64,000 bases of DNA from Pseudomonas japonica (GCF_013522925.1 NZ_JAAMQU010000001.1:372001-436000), one strand, 5' to 3'; positions 45,118 to 55,243 are shown, numbered from the stretch's first letter. Translations and numbers: made by a program. The notes: generated by a model from the sequence alone, not told the origin.

Positions 45118-46533
45118 TCATAGCCCGGCGTGGGCGGCGATGGCGGCGGCGATGGCCAGGGCCAACTCTTCGGGTTTACGCTTGATCGAGTAGTGCGTGA
45201 GCTCCGGGTGGCTTTCCACGAAGCTGGTATTGAACTGCCCGCTGCGGAATTCCGCGTTACGCAAAATCTCTTGGTAATACGCCGCCGTGGTTTTCACACC
45301 TTGCACGCGCATGTCATCAAGGGCGCGCAGCCCACGGTCAAGGGCTTCTTCCCAGGTGAGCGCCCACACCACCAGCTTCAGGCACATGGAGTCGTAGAAA
45401 GGCGGAATGGTGTAGCCCGTATAAATAGCCGTATCGGTGCGTACGCCTGGTCCACCAGGCGCGTAATACCGGGTGATCTTGCCGAAGCTCGGCAGGAAGT
45501 TGTTCTTCGGATCTTCGGCGTTGATCCGGAACTGCAAGGCGAAACCGCGGTGCTGGATATCTTCTTGCTTCACCGACAACGGTAGCCCGGAGGCGATGCG
45601 AATCTGCTCCCGAACGATGTCCAGCCCGGTAATTTCTTCGGTAATGGTGTGCTCCACCTGTACCCGGGTGTTCATCTCCATGAAGTACACCTCGCCCTCG
45701 GCGAGCAGAAACTCCACAGTACCCGCATTCTCGTAATTGACCGCCTTGGCCGCGCGCACGGCGAGGTCGCCAATGTAGGCGCGCTGCTCCGGGGTGAGCT
45801 GGGGGCTGGGAGCAATTTCGATCAGCTTCTGGTTGCGCCGCTGTATCGAACAATCGCGCTCGAACAGGTGCACCACGTTGCCGCTGCTGTCACCGAGCAC
45901 CTGGGCTTCGATGTGCTTGGGATTGACGATGCATTTTTCGAGAAACACTTCAGCCGAGCCAAACGCCTTGGTGGCCTCTGAGATCACCCGCGGAAACGCC
46001 TGCTCGAGCTCCTCACGGCTGTTGCAACGGCGAATGCCACGCCCGCCACCGCCTGACGTTGCCTTGAGCATTACCGGGTAACCGATCCGGTCACCCTCGC
46101 GCAGGGCTTCGGCAATGTCCGCCACGTTGCCTTCGGTACCCGGTGTAACCGGCACCCCGGCGGCAATCATGGTGCGGCGGGCTTCGGTCTTGTCACCCAT
46201 ACGGCGGATCACATCAGCCGAGGGCCCGATGAATTTCACCCCACGCTGGGCACAGATTTCGGCGAGCTCTGCGTTTTCGGACAGAAAGCCATACCCGGGG
46301 TGCAAGGCGTCACAACCCGTCTCCACTGCCAGGTTCACCAGCTTGCGCGGGTTGAGATAGCCCGCCAAGGGCTCGGCACCAATGTTGTGAGCCTCGTCTG
46401 CCCGCTTCACATGTAACGCATGGCGATCGGCGTCGGAGTAAATCGCAACCGAGCGAATGCCCATTTCGGCGCAAGCGCGCACGATACGAACTGCAATCTC
46501 GCCTCGGTTAGCGATGAGGATCTTTTTTATCAC
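45118..46533 (-). CDS. pycA: Biotin carboxylase subunit A of pyruvate carboxylase
   Basis: The 471-residue product is an ATP-grasp biotin carboxylase: KKILIANRGEIAVRIVRACA at the start, GYPVMLKATSGGGGRGIRR (the Gly-rich ATP loop) and FMEMNTRVQVEHTITEEITG (active-site Arg/Glu). It carboxylates biotin on the adjacent B subunit. The start is a GTG at 46533 with GAGGG about 8 nt upstream; a longer reading to 46590 has no RBS. The genes are separated by 100 bp. It is paralogous to accC of acetyl-CoA carboxylase. Confidence 0.94.
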   Translation of the reverse strand: MIKKILIANRGEIAVRIVRACAEMGIRSVAIYSDADRHALHVKRADEAHNIGAEPLAGYLNPRKLVNLAVETGCDALHPGYGFLSENAELAEICAQRGVKFIGPSADVIRRMGDKTEARRTMIAAGVPVTPGTEGNVADIAEALREGDRIGYPVMLKATSGGGGRGIRRCNSREELEQAFPRVISEATKAFGSAEVFLEKCIVNPKHIEAQVLGDSSGNVVHLFERDCSIQRRNQKLIEIAPSPQLTPEQRAYIGDLAVRAAKAVNYENAGTVEFLLAEGEVYFMEMNTRVQVEHTITEEITGLDIVREQIRIASGLPLSVKQEDIQHRGFALQFRINAEDPKNNFLPSFGKITRYYAPGGPGVRTDTAIYTGYTIPPFYDSMCLKLVVWALTWEEALDRGLRALDDMRVQGVKTTAAYYQEILRNAEFRSGQFNTSFVESHPELTHYSIKRKPEELALAIAAAIAAHAGL

Positions 46534-46654
46534 GTTGTTTCCCTCGTCCAGCATGGGCGGCACGCAATGCCTCACGGCTTGAGCAGGCACCTTTTCACCC
46601 TAACCGGCAGCAACGATAAATAATAATTAGAGTTTGTTGGGCCACCCATCAGGG

Positions 46655-46675
46655 AAAGCTTATAGTTAACGCTTT
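46655..46675. promoter_or_regulatory. Putative LysR operator between pycA and its divergent regulator
   Basis: AAAGC and GCTTT flank 11 nt, a dyad of the T-N11-A type found in LysR operators, placed between divergently transcribed genes. Confidence 0.4.
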
Positions 46676-46695
46676 GCTGGGCTTCGGAGCGACGC

Positions 46696-47637
46696 GTGCG
46701 TAAATCCCTGATGCGAATCACCCTGCGCCAGCTCCGGGTATTCAATGAAGTGTGTGACCTTCGGTCTTTCAGCCGAGCAGCCGAGGAAATGTCGCTCACT
46801 CAGCCAGCAGTGAGTCTGCAGATCCGCCAGCTGGAGGAAGTGATCGGCCAGCCTTTGTTTGATTACGTAGGCAAGAAGCTTTACCTCACCGAGGCCGCTG
46901 AAGCACTACAAGGTGCGAGCCGGGACATCTTCGGCCGGCTGGAAAGCTTCGACATGCAGCTCTCCGACCTTCAAGGTTCGCTGCAGGGCCAACTGAAGCT
47001 GGCAGTAGAATCCAGCGCCAAATATTTCCTTCCCCACTTGTTCGCAGCCTTCAAGCGAAAGCATCCGGAAGTGAGCCTTGTACTAAGCGTAGTCAACCGT
47101 GCGCAGGCGTTGCGGCGGTTATCCGACAATCGCGATGACCTGCTGATCATGTCCATGGTGCCCCAGGACATGGACCTTGAGTTCCTGCCGTTTCTTACCA
47201 ATGACATCATTGCCGTTGCACCTGTCGGCCATCCGCTGGCTCAAGAAAGGGAGTTGCGCCTTCAGGCGCTCGAGCCATGGCCGTTGCTCATCCGCGAAGC
47301 GGGCTCGGGAACACGCATGGCTTGCGAGGTGTTCCTGAAGGAAAAGCGGGTGCATTTTGGCCAGACACTGGAAGTAGGGTCGGCCGAAGCCCAGAAAGAA
47401 GCCGTGGTAGCGGGCCTTGGGGTAGCGCTGTTGAGCCGCCATGCGGTGATCGGTGAGCTGCGCAGTGGGGCGCTACGAGAATTGGCTGTGGCCGAGCTGC
47501 CCTTGCGGCGAAGCTGGTGCCTGGTACGGGCGAAAGCCAGGCGCCCGTCACCCGTGGCTGCGGCATTCCTGGCGTTTATCCGAGAGGAGCGCGCGCAGCT
47601 CAGTAGCTTGGCTGAACGCTTTGTGCATTGTCCATGA
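46696..47637 (+). CDS. LysR-family regulator divergent from pyruvate carboxylase genes
   Basis: The 313-residue product is a LysR regulator of the CbbR-like group, with HTH segments RITLRQLRVFNEVCDLRSFS and SLTQPAVSLQIRQLEEVIGQ and an effector domain. The GTG at 46696 (R-K-S-L-M-R) is chosen for its GGAG at 6-nt spacing; the ATG at 46711 is the alternative. Its position suggests control of pycA-oadA; the effector may be a C3/C4 metabolite, by inference only. It overlaps the convergent small gene by 38 bp. Confidence 0.92.
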   Translation: MRKSLMRITLRQLRVFNEVCDLRSFSRAAEEMSLTQPAVSLQIRQLEEVIGQPLFDYVGKKLYLTEAAEALQGASRDIFGRLESFDMQLSDLQGSLQGQLKLAVESSAKYFLPHLFAAFKRKHPEVSLVLSVVNRAQALRRLSDNRDDLLIMSMVPQDMDLEFLPFLTNDIIAVAPVGHPLAQERELRLQALEPWPLLIREAGSGTRMACEVFLKEKRVHFGQTLEVGSAEAQKEAVVAGLGVALLSRHAVIGELRSGALRELAVAELPLRRSWCLVRAKARRPSPVAAAFLAFIREERAQLSSLAERFVHCP

Positions 47638-47800
47638 CGCCGGCTTTCCAGGCGTACAGCTCAGGGTAATCGAGGGTGTCGGCCAGTAGACGTCGCTCGT
47701 CGATGCGGCTTTCAATGGCACGGCGAAACGCCATCCGCCGTGCGTCTTCTTCCTGGCGGCGGGTCTTGCTATTGGTGGAGCCTTCATAGGAACGCGCCAT
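47600..47800 (-). CDS. Small conserved protein, PA3496-like
   Basis: The 66-residue product is highly charged: TRRQEEDARRMAFRRAIESR forms a long amphipathic helix rich in Arg and Glu, followed by LADTLDYPELYAW. It looks like the small PA3496 family of pseudomonads, but this is recognised from pattern only. TAGGAGAGG lies upstream of the ATG, a strong sign of translation. The function is unknown. It overlaps the LysR gene end on the other strand. Confidence 0.75.
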   Translation of the reverse strand: MARSYEGSTNSKTRRQEEDARRMAFRRAIESRIDERRLLADTLDYPELYAWKAGVMDNAQSVQPSY

Positions 47801-47890
47801 GATGCCTCTCCTATCGGTTCAAGGGAGCTACAGCATGGCGGTGGTGCGTTAAGTTTTGACGGCAGGCGAGTGACGTCGAGGTTACAACGG

Positions 47891-48757
47891 CTATTCGTCA
47901 GGGTGCTTGATCGACTTGGGCGACAAGCGAAGGCTGCGCAAGCTGCGCTTCACACTCTTGAGGTGATTCACCAGCGTTGGGCCACGAGCCATGGCCACAC
48001 CCATGGCCAATACATCGATAACCACCAGGTGTGCGATGCGCGAGGTGAGCGGAGTGTAGATCTCGGTATCCTCGTGCACATCGATCGCCAGATTGACCGT
48101 AGACAGCTCGGCCAGCGGGGTTTGGCTCGGGCAGAGCGTAATCAGCGAGGCACCGGTTTCGCGAACCAGGTTGGCGGTGATCAGCAGGTCTTTCGACCGG
48201 CCCGACTGGGAAATGCACACTGCAACATCGCCAGGCTGCAAGGTCACCGCCGACATGGCCTGCATGTGCGGGTCCGAATACGCCGCAGCGGTAAGCAGGA
48301 GTCGGAAGAACTTGTGCTGAGCATCGGCCGCTACCGCGCCGGATGCCCCAAACCCGTAAAACTCGACCCGCCGCGCCTGTGCCATGGCCGTCACCGCTCG
48401 CTGCAGGGCCTGGGCGTCCAGGTGCTCGCGGACCTCCATCAGGGTGTGCAGCGTGGTATCGAAGATCTTCAGGCTGAAATCGGCGACCGAATCGTCTTCG
48501 TGAATTGCGAACTGGCCGAAGCTCGCCCCCGCAGCCAGGCTTTGAGCCAGCTTGAGCTTGAGGTCCTGGAACCCTGTGCAGCCAATGGCCCGGCAGAACC
48601 GCACGATGGTCGGCTCGCTGATGCCCACGTTGTGGGCCAGGTCTGCCATGGAGCTATGCATGACGGCCGCCGGGTCGAGAAGCACGTGATCGGCAACCTT
48701 CAGCTCCGACTTGCGCAGCAGATGGCGGGATTGGGCAATGTGTTGCAGAAGGTTCAA
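47891..48757 (-). CDS. RpiR/HexR-family transcriptional regulator
   Basis: The 288-residue product has the RpiR N-terminal HTH domain (about 1-80; DLAHNVGISEPTIVRFCRAI) and a SIS sugar-phosphate-binding domain (about 120-260; VEFYGFGASGAVAADAQHKF and CISQSGRSKDLLITANLVRE). It is HexR-like and should sense a sugar-phosphate such as KDPG. A 15-bp palindrome close to HexR sites lies 41 bp upstream (48799-48813), suggesting autoregulation. The gene symbol is left open because Pseudomonas carries another hexR near zwf. Confidence 0.92.
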   Translation of the reverse strand: MNLLQHIAQSRHLLRKSELKVADHVLLDPAAVMHSSMADLAHNVGISEPTIVRFCRAIGCTGFQDLKLKLAQSLAAGASFGQFAIHEDDSVADFSLKIFDTTLHTLMEVREHLDAQALQRAVTAMAQARRVEFYGFGASGAVAADAQHKFFRLLLTAAAYSDPHMQAMSAVTLQPGDVAVCISQSGRSKDLLITANLVRETGASLITLCPSQTPLAELSTVNLAIDVHEDTEIYTPLTSRIAHLVVIDVLAMGVAMARGPTLVNHLKSVKRSLRSLRLSPKSIKHPDE

Positions 48758-48798
48758 GAGAGAGGACTCATTTGGTGTCGGGCTGGGCCACGGTTTTT

Positions 48799-48813
48799 TG
48801 TAGTTATACTACA
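48799..48813. promoter_or_regulatory. HexR-type operator TGTAGTTATACTACA
   Basis: A 15-bp palindrome (TGTAGT-TAT-ACTACA) matches the TGTAGTTTTACTACA form of HexR operators. It sits just before the RpiR/HexR-like gene. Confidence 0.75.
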
Positions 48814-48832
48814 TGGGTGGTCGCAGGCCCAG

Positions 48833-51718
48833 TCAAACAAGGGGAACGCCCTCGTTGCCACGCACGGCGAGCCATTGTTGGAACTCCACGGCCGGTACCG
48901 GTCGGCCAATCAGATAGCCTTGCACTTCATCGCAGCCCTGCCCTTTGAGCACGCGCAGCTGGCCCGCCGTTTCGACGCCCTCGGCGGTCACCTTCAAGCC
49001 AAGCCCATGGGCCATGGTGATCACCGCTTGAGTGATGGTGGCGTCGGCACTGCTATCTTCCAGTTCGCGCACAAACGCCTGATCAAGCTTCACAAAGTCC
49101 ACGGGCAGGCGTTTGAGATAACTGAGGGCGGAATAACCGGTGCCAAAATCATCAATGGCCAGCTTGACCCCAAGCTGCCTCAGCTGGGCGAAGGTGGCAT
49201 GAATGGCACTGACATTGTCCAGCCACTGGCTTTCTGTCAATTCGAGTTCGAGTAGCGTAGGCGCCAGCCCGCTTTCAGCCAACACCTGGCGGATCAGGCT
49301 TACAAGGTTCCCGTAGCGTAACTGCTGCCCGGATAGGTTCACCGAAACCCTCAAGTCGCCCAGACCGTGGCGCTGCCATTCGCGGGCCTGACGGCAAGCG
49401 GTCCGTAATACAAACTCGCCTATGGCCGTGATCAGGCCCGTTTCCTCTGCCAGTTCGATGAACGCGCTTGGGCCTATAAGCCCTCGCTGGGGATGACGCC
49501 AGCGTACCAGTGCCTCTACACCGCCCAGCGCTTCGGTGCTCAGGTTCAGCTTGGGCTGGTAGAACACCTCCAATTGATTCAATGCCAGCGCACGGCGCAA
49601 CTGGTGCTCCAACTGCAGGCGGTCATGGGCATCGGCCTGCATCGGCTCGGTAAAGAAGTGAAAGCGATCCCCGCCCAGGCGCTTCGCCTGCTGCAGGGCC
49701 ATATCCGCTTGATTCAACAGGATCGGGCCTTCACGTGCCGTATCCGGCAACAGGCTGATACCGATAGAGGCCGTAAGGGTGAGTTCGTGACCATCCAGGC
49801 GCACCGGGGCGCGGATCTTTTCCAGCAGACGTGTTGTGACGCGTATAAGGCTCGACAAGCTGGTGTAGGCGTCGAACAACACCGCAAACTCGTCCCCTGC
49901 CAGCCTTGCCACGGTGTCGGCTTCCGGTAACGCAGCGCCGATCCGCTTGGCGATCTGACGCAGCACCTGGTCGGCCGCATCGTGCCCGAAGCTGTCGTTG
50001 AGCAGCTTGAATCGGTCCAGGTCAATGTGCAGCAGCGCCAGGCTGCGGCCGTTATGCCTGAGCCGCTGGCAGGCATCGTGCAATCGCTGCCGGAACAGCC
50101 CTCGGTTGCCCAGGCCAGTGAGTTCGTCGTGATAGGAAAGGTAATGCAGGCGCTCTTCGGAAGCACGCCTGGAGGTGAGGTCGGAGCAGAACACAACCAC
50201 ACGGCTGAGGGCACCTTGCTCATCGAGCACAGCGCTTACCTGCAACCATTGCGGATACAGCTCGCCGTTCTGGCGGGCCTCGACCACCTCGCCTTGCCAG
50301 CCACCTCGCTCCAGCAATGCCTGGTGAATCTGTGGGAACTGGCGCCGCAGGTCCCGGCTGCAGGGCAACTCCAGCAATAGCTGGCCGACGCAAGCCGGAG
50401 CGTGATACCCGGTAATGCAGGTGAAGGCCTGGTTGATGGCCAGCACCACAAACTCTGGATCGAGCACCACAATCCCCTCGCTCATGGCTTCGAATACGGT
50501 CGCCGCCAAGCGCTGTTGTTCCTCCTGTTCACGCAACCGGGTGATATCCCGTCGCGTACCCAGCATGCGCAATACGCGCCCCCCTGGCGTGCGCTCGACC
50601 GCACGGCCGCGGTCTTCTACCCAAAGCCAACGGCCGTCGTTATGCCGTATACGGTATTCAACGCGGTAGTCCTCCGTTCGCCCCTTGAGGTGAGCGATCA
50701 GGGTGCGCTTGAGTATTGGCACATCGTCGGGGTGCAATCGCGGGCGCAAATGCTTGAGCAATATCGGCACATCTTGCTGCGCGATGCCAAACAACCGCTC
50801 CAGTTCGGTATGCAACACCTCATCGGTGCGCAAGTCCCAGTCCCATAAGCCCAGTTCGCTGGCTTCCAAGGCCAGCGCCAAGCGCGCCTGGCTCTTGCTC
50901 AACGCCTGGTTTGCCTGGTCGAGTTGCTGGCTTCGGCGGGCCACATGTTCTTCAAGATGGGCCTGGATCGCACGCAGCTCCTGCTCGGCAGCGCGGCGTC
51001 GTTCCATTTCTTCGGTCATTTCCCGGTTAAGCCGGGTAATGACAGCTTGCTCTTCCCTCAGGTTGGCGATCAGTGCCTGATTCTGAAACCGACGAAGCAG
51101 GCTGCGCTCTATCAGCCGGTTCACCTGCCAGGCGACTACGCAAAGCGAGGCCAACAGCATCAGGCCTAACCAGGCCCAGCCGCGCTGGTGTACCCCGCCC
51201 ACCATGAACAGCCAGATCACCGGGGGCGCAAGGCATGGCACGGCGAAGCTGAGAAAGGCAGTAAAACTGACGGCATAAGCGATGCTTGCCGACAGCGCCG
51301 CGGCACCGAGCAGGCCGAAGATCCATGCCTGTTGCAGGAAGCTGTCGAAGGGTGCCAGCAGAATGGCGGCCCCGGCCAGCGTCAGGCCACTGGCCGCAGA
51401 CCCAAGCAAGAACATCCGGCGCCAGATGGGCGCTGCCTGCCGGTTGGGCATAGAGGCATCGAACGCAGCCACCTGAATGACCCGCAGGGTCACCAGGCTC
51501 ATCAGCCAGCCGAGCCATGCACTTACCAGCACATGATGCCCGGGCGACCAGAGGATCCAGGAGCACACCAGCCCAGTGAGTAACATCAAGAGCGTAGGCA
51601 CCAGTGATCCCTGGTACAGCAAGCGGGTGCGTTCTACCGTGAGGCTGGCCGAAAAGTCGTTTTCGGCCACCTGCCGCGCAGGCACGGCCCGCCCTGGAGA
51701 GCGGTTTTCAAGGGCCAT
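48833..51718 (-). CDS. Membrane GGDEF/EAL protein with PAS domains
   Basis: The 961-residue product has an N-terminal membrane domain of about six helices (about 45-215), a coiled coil (about 215-295), two PAS domains (about 295-415 and 420-540), a GGDEF domain and an EAL domain. The GGDEF signature reads AGDEF (in [11 protein letters not shown]), so cyclase activity may be weak or lost. EAL motifs look complete: [41 protein letters not shown] and TAEGVET. It is therefore more likely a c-di-GMP phosphodiesterase, or a GTP-regulated one. The start is the ATG at 51718. It is divergent from uvrD, like PA5442 of P. aeruginosa. Confidence 0.93.
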   Translation of the reverse strand: MALENRSPGRAVPARQVAENDFSASLTVERTRLLYQGSLVPTLLMLLTGLVCSWILWSPGHHVLVSAWLGWLMSLVTLRVIQVAAFDASMPNRQAAPIWRRMFLLGSAASGLTLAGAAILLAPFDSFLQQAWIFGLLGAAALSASIAYAVSFTAFLSFAVPCLAPPVIWLFMVGGVHQRGWAWLGLMLLASLCVVAWQVNRLIERSLLRRFQNQALIANLREEQAVITRLNREMTEEMERRRAAEQELRAIQAHLEEHVARRSQQLDQANQALSKSQARLALALEASELGLWDWDLRTDEVLHTELERLFGIAQQDVPILLKHLRPRLHPDDVPILKRTLIAHLKGRTEDYRVEYRIRHNDGRWLWVEDRGRAVERTPGGRVLRMLGTRRDITRLREQEEQQRLAATVFEAMSEGIVVLDPEFVVLAINQAFTCITGYHAPACVGQLLLELPCSRDLRRQFPQIHQALLERGGWQGEVVEARQNGELYPQWLQVSAVLDEQGALSRVVVFCSDLTSRRASEERLHYLSYHDELTGLGNRGLFRQRLHDACQRLRHNGRSLALLHIDLDRFKLLNDSFGHDAADQVLRQIAKRIGAALPEADTVARLAGDEFAVLFDAYTSLSSLIRVTTRLLEKIRAPVRLDGHELTLTASIGISLLPDTAREGPILLNQADMALQQAKRLGGDRFHFFTEPMQADAHDRLQLEHQLRRALALNQLEVFYQPKLNLSTEALGGVEALVRWRHPQRGLIGPSAFIELAEETGLITAIGEFVLRTACRQAREWQRHGLGDLRVSVNLSGQQLRYGNLVSLIRQVLAESGLAPTLLELELTESQWLDNVSAIHATFAQLRQLGVKLAIDDFGTGYSALSYLKRLPVDFVKLDQAFVRELEDSSADATITQAVITMAHGLGLKVTAEGVETAGQLRVLKGQGCDEVQGYLIGRPVPAVEFQQWLAVRGNEGVPLV

Positions 51719-51903
51719 AAGCGTTGTTCTTGTTCGGACCTGAAGGATGCTGGCAGCATACACAAGATTTCACCGATTGCAGCCAATGGCCAATGGCCCT
51801 CTATCTAGGCGAAGGCTCGCCCTGCTGGCGGTTGACCGGCCGACGGCCCACCGGTCGTAAGCGGTGTTTGCTCAGCCATGTCCGCGCACCCTAGAATGCC
51901 GTC

Positions 51904-54090
51904 ATGCATGACGACCTCTCTCTTTTGCTCAATTCGCTCAACGATGCCCAACGCCAGGCGGTCGCCGCCTCTGTTGGCCGTCAGTTGGTTCTCGCCGGCG
52001 CTGGCTCTGGCAAAACACGCGTGCTGGTGCACCGCATCGCCTGGCTGATGCAGGTGGAGCATGCCTCGCCCCACTCCCTGTTGGCCGTGACGTTTACCAA
52101 CAAGGCGGCGGCCGAGATGCGTCACCGCATCGAACAGCTGATGGGCATAAGCCCGGCCGGCATGTGGGTAGGCACTTTCCACGGGCTGGCCCACCGGCTG
52201 CTGCGTGCCCACTGGCAAGAAGCCAAACTGAACCAGAATTTCCAGATCCTGGATGGTGACGATCAGCAGCGCCTGGTGAAGCGGGTGATTCGCGAGCTGG
52301 GGCTGGATGACCAGAAATGGCCTGCACGGCAGGCTCAGTGGTTCATCAATGGCCAGAAAGACGAAGGCTTGAGGCCGCAGCATATTCAACCCAAGGGTGA
52401 CCTGTTCCTGGCCACCATGCGCAGCATCTACGAAGCGTATGAAGCCGCCTGCGAGCGTGCCGGGGTTATCGACTTTTCCGAGCTGTTACTGCGGGCATTG
52501 GACCTGTGGCGCGACAACGCCAGCTTGCTGGAGCATTACCAGCGGCGCTTCCGCCACGTGTTGGTAGATGAATTCCAGGACACCAACGCGGTGCAATATG
52601 CCTGGCTTCGCCTGTTGGCCAAGGGCGGGCAAAGCCTCATGGTAGTAGGCGACGACGACCAGTCGATCTATGGCTGGCGGGGTGCGCGCATCGAAAACAT
52701 CCGCCAGTACACCACTGACTTCCCCGATGCCGAGCTGATCCGCCTGGAGCAGAATTACCGCTCCACCGCCGGTATCCTGAACGCAGCCAACGCACTGATC
52801 GCCAACAACAGTGGGCGCCTGGGCAAGGAGCTGTGGACGGACGGCAGCGACGGTGAGCCGATCAGCCTCTATGCCGCCTATAACGAGCATGACGAAGCCC
52901 GTTATGTTGTAGAAACCATCGAAAGCGCACTCAAGACCGGCCTCGCCCGCAGCGAGATTGCCATTCTCTACCGCTCCAACGCCCAGTCCCGGGTGCTTGA
53001 AGAGGCCTTGCTGAGGGAGCGCATTCCCTATCGCATCTATGGTGGGCAGCGATTCTTCGAGCGCGCCGAAATCAAGAACGCCATGGCGTACCTGCGCTTG
53101 CTCGATGGCCGTGGCAATGACGCCGCGCTGGAGCGCGTGATCAATGTACCGCCACGGGGCATAGGCGAGAAAACCCTCGAGGCCATTCGACAACATTCCC
53201 GCCAGGCCGAAGTGTCGATGTGGGAGGCCATGCGGCAGTTGGTAGCGAACAAAGGCCTTACAGGCCGCGCTGCGAATGCCCTGCAGGCTTTCATGGACCT
53301 TATCGAAGACCTTGCCGCACGCACTGAAACCATGCCGCTGCACGTGATGACCCAGACGGTTATCGAGCATGCCGGCCTTATTGTTTACCACCAGGAAGAG
53401 AAAGGCGAAAAAGGCCAGGCCCGGGTGGAAAACCTTGAGGAACTGGTAAGCGCTGCCCGCAACTTTGAAAACGCCGAGGGCGAGGAAGACCTTAGCCCGC
53501 TGGCGGCCTTCCTGGGGCACGCCTCGCTCGAAGCCGGTGATACGCAGGCCGACGAGCACGAGGACAGCATCCAGCTGATGACGCTGCACAGTGCCAAGGG
53601 CCTGGAATTCCCCTTCGTGTTCCTCGTGGGCATGGAGGAAGGGCTGTTCCCCCACAAGATGAGCCTGGAAGAACCTGGCCGCCTTGAAGAGGAGCGACGC
53701 CTGGCCTACGTGGGTATCACCCGCGCCATGCAGCAGCTGGTGATGACTTACGCCGAAACTCGCCGGCTGTATGGCAGCGAAACCTACAACAAGGTGTCGC
53801 GCTTCGTGCGGGAAATCCCGGCCAACCTGCTCAAGGAAGTGCGCTTGTCCAACAGCGTAAGCCGCCCCTTCGGCGGTGCGGCCAAGCCCAATATCGGCAG
53901 TATCTTCGGCCAGGCTGGTATCCCCGATACCGTGTTCAACCTGGGCCAGCGGGTCCAGCACGCGGTGTTCGGCGAAGGCGTGATTCTCAATTTCGAGGGT
54001 GCAGGCGCTCAGGCTCGGGTTCAGGTGAACTTCGCCGAAGGCAGCAAGTGGCTGATGCTGGGCTACGCCAAACTGGTACCGCTGGAATAA
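51904..54090 (+). CDS. uvrD: DNA helicase II UvrD
   Basis: UvrD is the superfamily 1 3'-5' helicase of nucleotide excision and mismatch repair. The 728-residue product has Walker A LAGAGSGKTRVLVHR, motif II HVLVDEFQDTNAVQYAWLRL, motif III VGDDDQSIYGWRGA, motif V TLHSAKGLEFPFVFLVGMEE and a family C-terminal tail ending YAKLVPLE. The length is normal for the family (720-730). No LexA box is obvious upstream. Confidence 0.97.
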   Translation: MHDDLSLLLNSLNDAQRQAVAASVGRQLVLAGAGSGKTRVLVHRIAWLMQVEHASPHSLLAVTFTNKAAAEMRHRIEQLMGISPAGMWVGTFHGLAHRLLRAHWQEAKLNQNFQILDGDDQQRLVKRVIRELGLDDQKWPARQAQWFINGQKDEGLRPQHIQPKGDLFLATMRSIYEAYEAACERAGVIDFSELLLRALDLWRDNASLLEHYQRRFRHVLVDEFQDTNAVQYAWLRLLAKGGQSLMVVGDDDQSIYGWRGARIENIRQYTTDFPDAELIRLEQNYRSTAGILNAANALIANNSGRLGKELWTDGSDGEPISLYAAYNEHDEARYVVETIESALKTGLARSEIAILYRSNAQSRVLEEALLRERIPYRIYGGQRFFERAEIKNAMAYLRLLDGRGNDAALERVINVPPRGIGEKTLEAIRQHSRQAEVSMWEAMRQLVANKGLTGRAANALQAFMDLIEDLAARTETMPLHVMTQTVIEHAGLIVYHQEEKGEKGQARVENLEELVSAARNFENAEGEEDLSPLAAFLGHASLEAGDTQADEHEDSIQLMTLHSAKGLEFPFVFLVGMEEGLFPHKMSLEEPGRLEEERRLAYVGITRAMQQLVMTYAETRRLYGSETYNKVSRFVREIPANLLKEVRLSNSVSRPFGGAAKPNIGSIFGQAGIPDTVFNLGQRVQHAVFGEGVILNFEGAGAQARVQVNFAEGSKWLMLGYAKLVPLE

Positions 54091-54098
54091 TCCTGTGC

Positions 54099-54118
54099 GC
54101 GGGAAGGAAACTTCCCGC
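54099..54118 (+). terminator. Hairpin downstream of uvrD
   Basis: A perfect 8-bp stem (GCGGGAAG / CTTCCCGC) closed by a GAAA tetraloop lies 9 bp past the uvrD stop. There is no T-run. Confidence 0.6.
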
Positions 54119-54259
54119 AGCCTGGCCTCTCTCCTACATAGAGGGGCCAAAGCCTGTAGGAAACTTCCGTAAAAGCCGGAAACAATCTCTCGCTGGCTAT
54201 ACCCCCTCCTGCCGTGCAACATGGCTCGCGCTATATCCATTAAAGATGGGAATGCCTTC

Positions 54260-55123
54260 ATGCAACGATTTCTCAGCATCGCCATGGCGCTTTGCCTCAG
54301 CCTCACGCTGAGCCTGGACGCCAACGCCGCCAAACGTTTCGGTGGCGGCAAGTCTTTTGGCGCCGCGCCTAGCCATCAAACACGCCAGGCCGCGCCGTCC
54401 CAGCCATCGGCTACCACCCCGGCACAACCCGGGCGGGCACCTGGTGCGCCTAGCGGCGCTTCGCGCTGGCTCGGCCCGTTGGCCGGTATCGCCGCCGGCG
54501 GTTTGCTGGCCTCGATGTTCATGGGTGACGGGTTCGAAGGGTTCCAGTTCCTGGACTTCCTCCTCCTCGCACTGGTGGCGTTCGTGATCTTCCGCTTCAT
54601 TGCCTCGCGTCGCCGCAAGCAGCAGCAACCGCAGATGGCAATGGCTGGCCATCCGGCCTATCAGCGTGAAGCTCAACCGATGGCTCAGCCTGGCTCGCCC
54701 TTCGGCGCCAGTGCCGGTGCCGGTGCGTCAGCACGGCCTGTGATTCAGGCACCGGCGTGGTTCAACGAGCAAAGCTTCCTGGGCGCGGCACGGGAACACT
54801 TCCTGTCGCTGCAGCAACACTGGGACGCCAACGAGATGGACAAGATCTCGGAATACGTGACCCCTCAAATGCTGCAGTTCCTTCGTCAGGAGCGTGCTTC
54901 GCTGGGCGAGGGCTACCAGTCCACGTATATCGATGACCTCTCGGTGCAACTGGACGGTGTGGATGACCGTGCAGACCGTACGATTGCAACCCTGACCTTC
55001 ACGGGCGTATCGAAGGACTCCCGCTTCGACAAGGGTGAAGCGTTCAGCGAGAGCTGGAACATGGAACGCCAGCAAGGCGAAAACCAGCCTTGGCTTATTG
55101 CTGGTATCCGCCAGAACAGCTGA
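54260..55123 (+). CDS. Tim44-like domain protein
   Basis: The 287-residue product has a signal peptide/anchor (about 1-25, ending NAA), a Pro/Ala-rich segment (about 40-80), a membrane helix pair (about 85-130, including LDFLLLALVAFVIFRFIASR) and a C-terminal Tim44 domain (about 175-287; WFNEQSFLGAAREHFLSLQQ). Bacterial Tim44-like proteins are linked to the membrane; their function is poorly known. The start at 54260 is chosen because it begins the signal peptide. Confidence 0.88.
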   Translation: MQRFLSIAMALCLSLTLSLDANAAKRFGGGKSFGAAPSHQTRQAAPSQPSATTPAQPGRAPGAPSGASRWLGPLAGIAAGGLLASMFMGDGFEGFQFLDFLLLALVAFVIFRFIASRRRKQQQPQMAMAGHPAYQREAQPMAQPGSPFGASAGAGASARPVIQAPAWFNEQSFLGAAREHFLSLQQHWDANEMDKISEYVTPQMLQFLRQERASLGEGYQSTYIDDLSVQLDGVDDRADRTIATLTFTGVSKDSRFDKGEAFSESWNMERQQGENQPWLIAGIRQNS

Positions 55124-55143
55124 TATCGCACCGCTCGGCACAC

Positions 55144-55173
55144 AAAACCCCGGATTTCCATATCCGGGGTTTT
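55144..55173 (+). terminator. Rho-independent terminator after the Tim44 gene
   Basis: A perfect 12-bp stem (AAAACCCCGGAT / ATCCGGGGTTTT) with a 6-nt loop is followed by GCTTTTT. It is close to symmetrical, so it may also act in the other direction. Confidence 0.85.
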
Positions 55174-55243
55174 GCTTTTTGGGGTATGGATTAGAATCCT
55201 CAGGACAAACCCGCCCATCGTTTCAAGGCATAGGTCAGTCACT

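Noticed and set aside
52486..54351. Long open frame antisense to uvrD (about 621 codons)
   Set aside because: It mirrors a clear uvrD gene on the other strand. GC-rich codon bias produces long antisense open frames; no family motif or RBS supports it.
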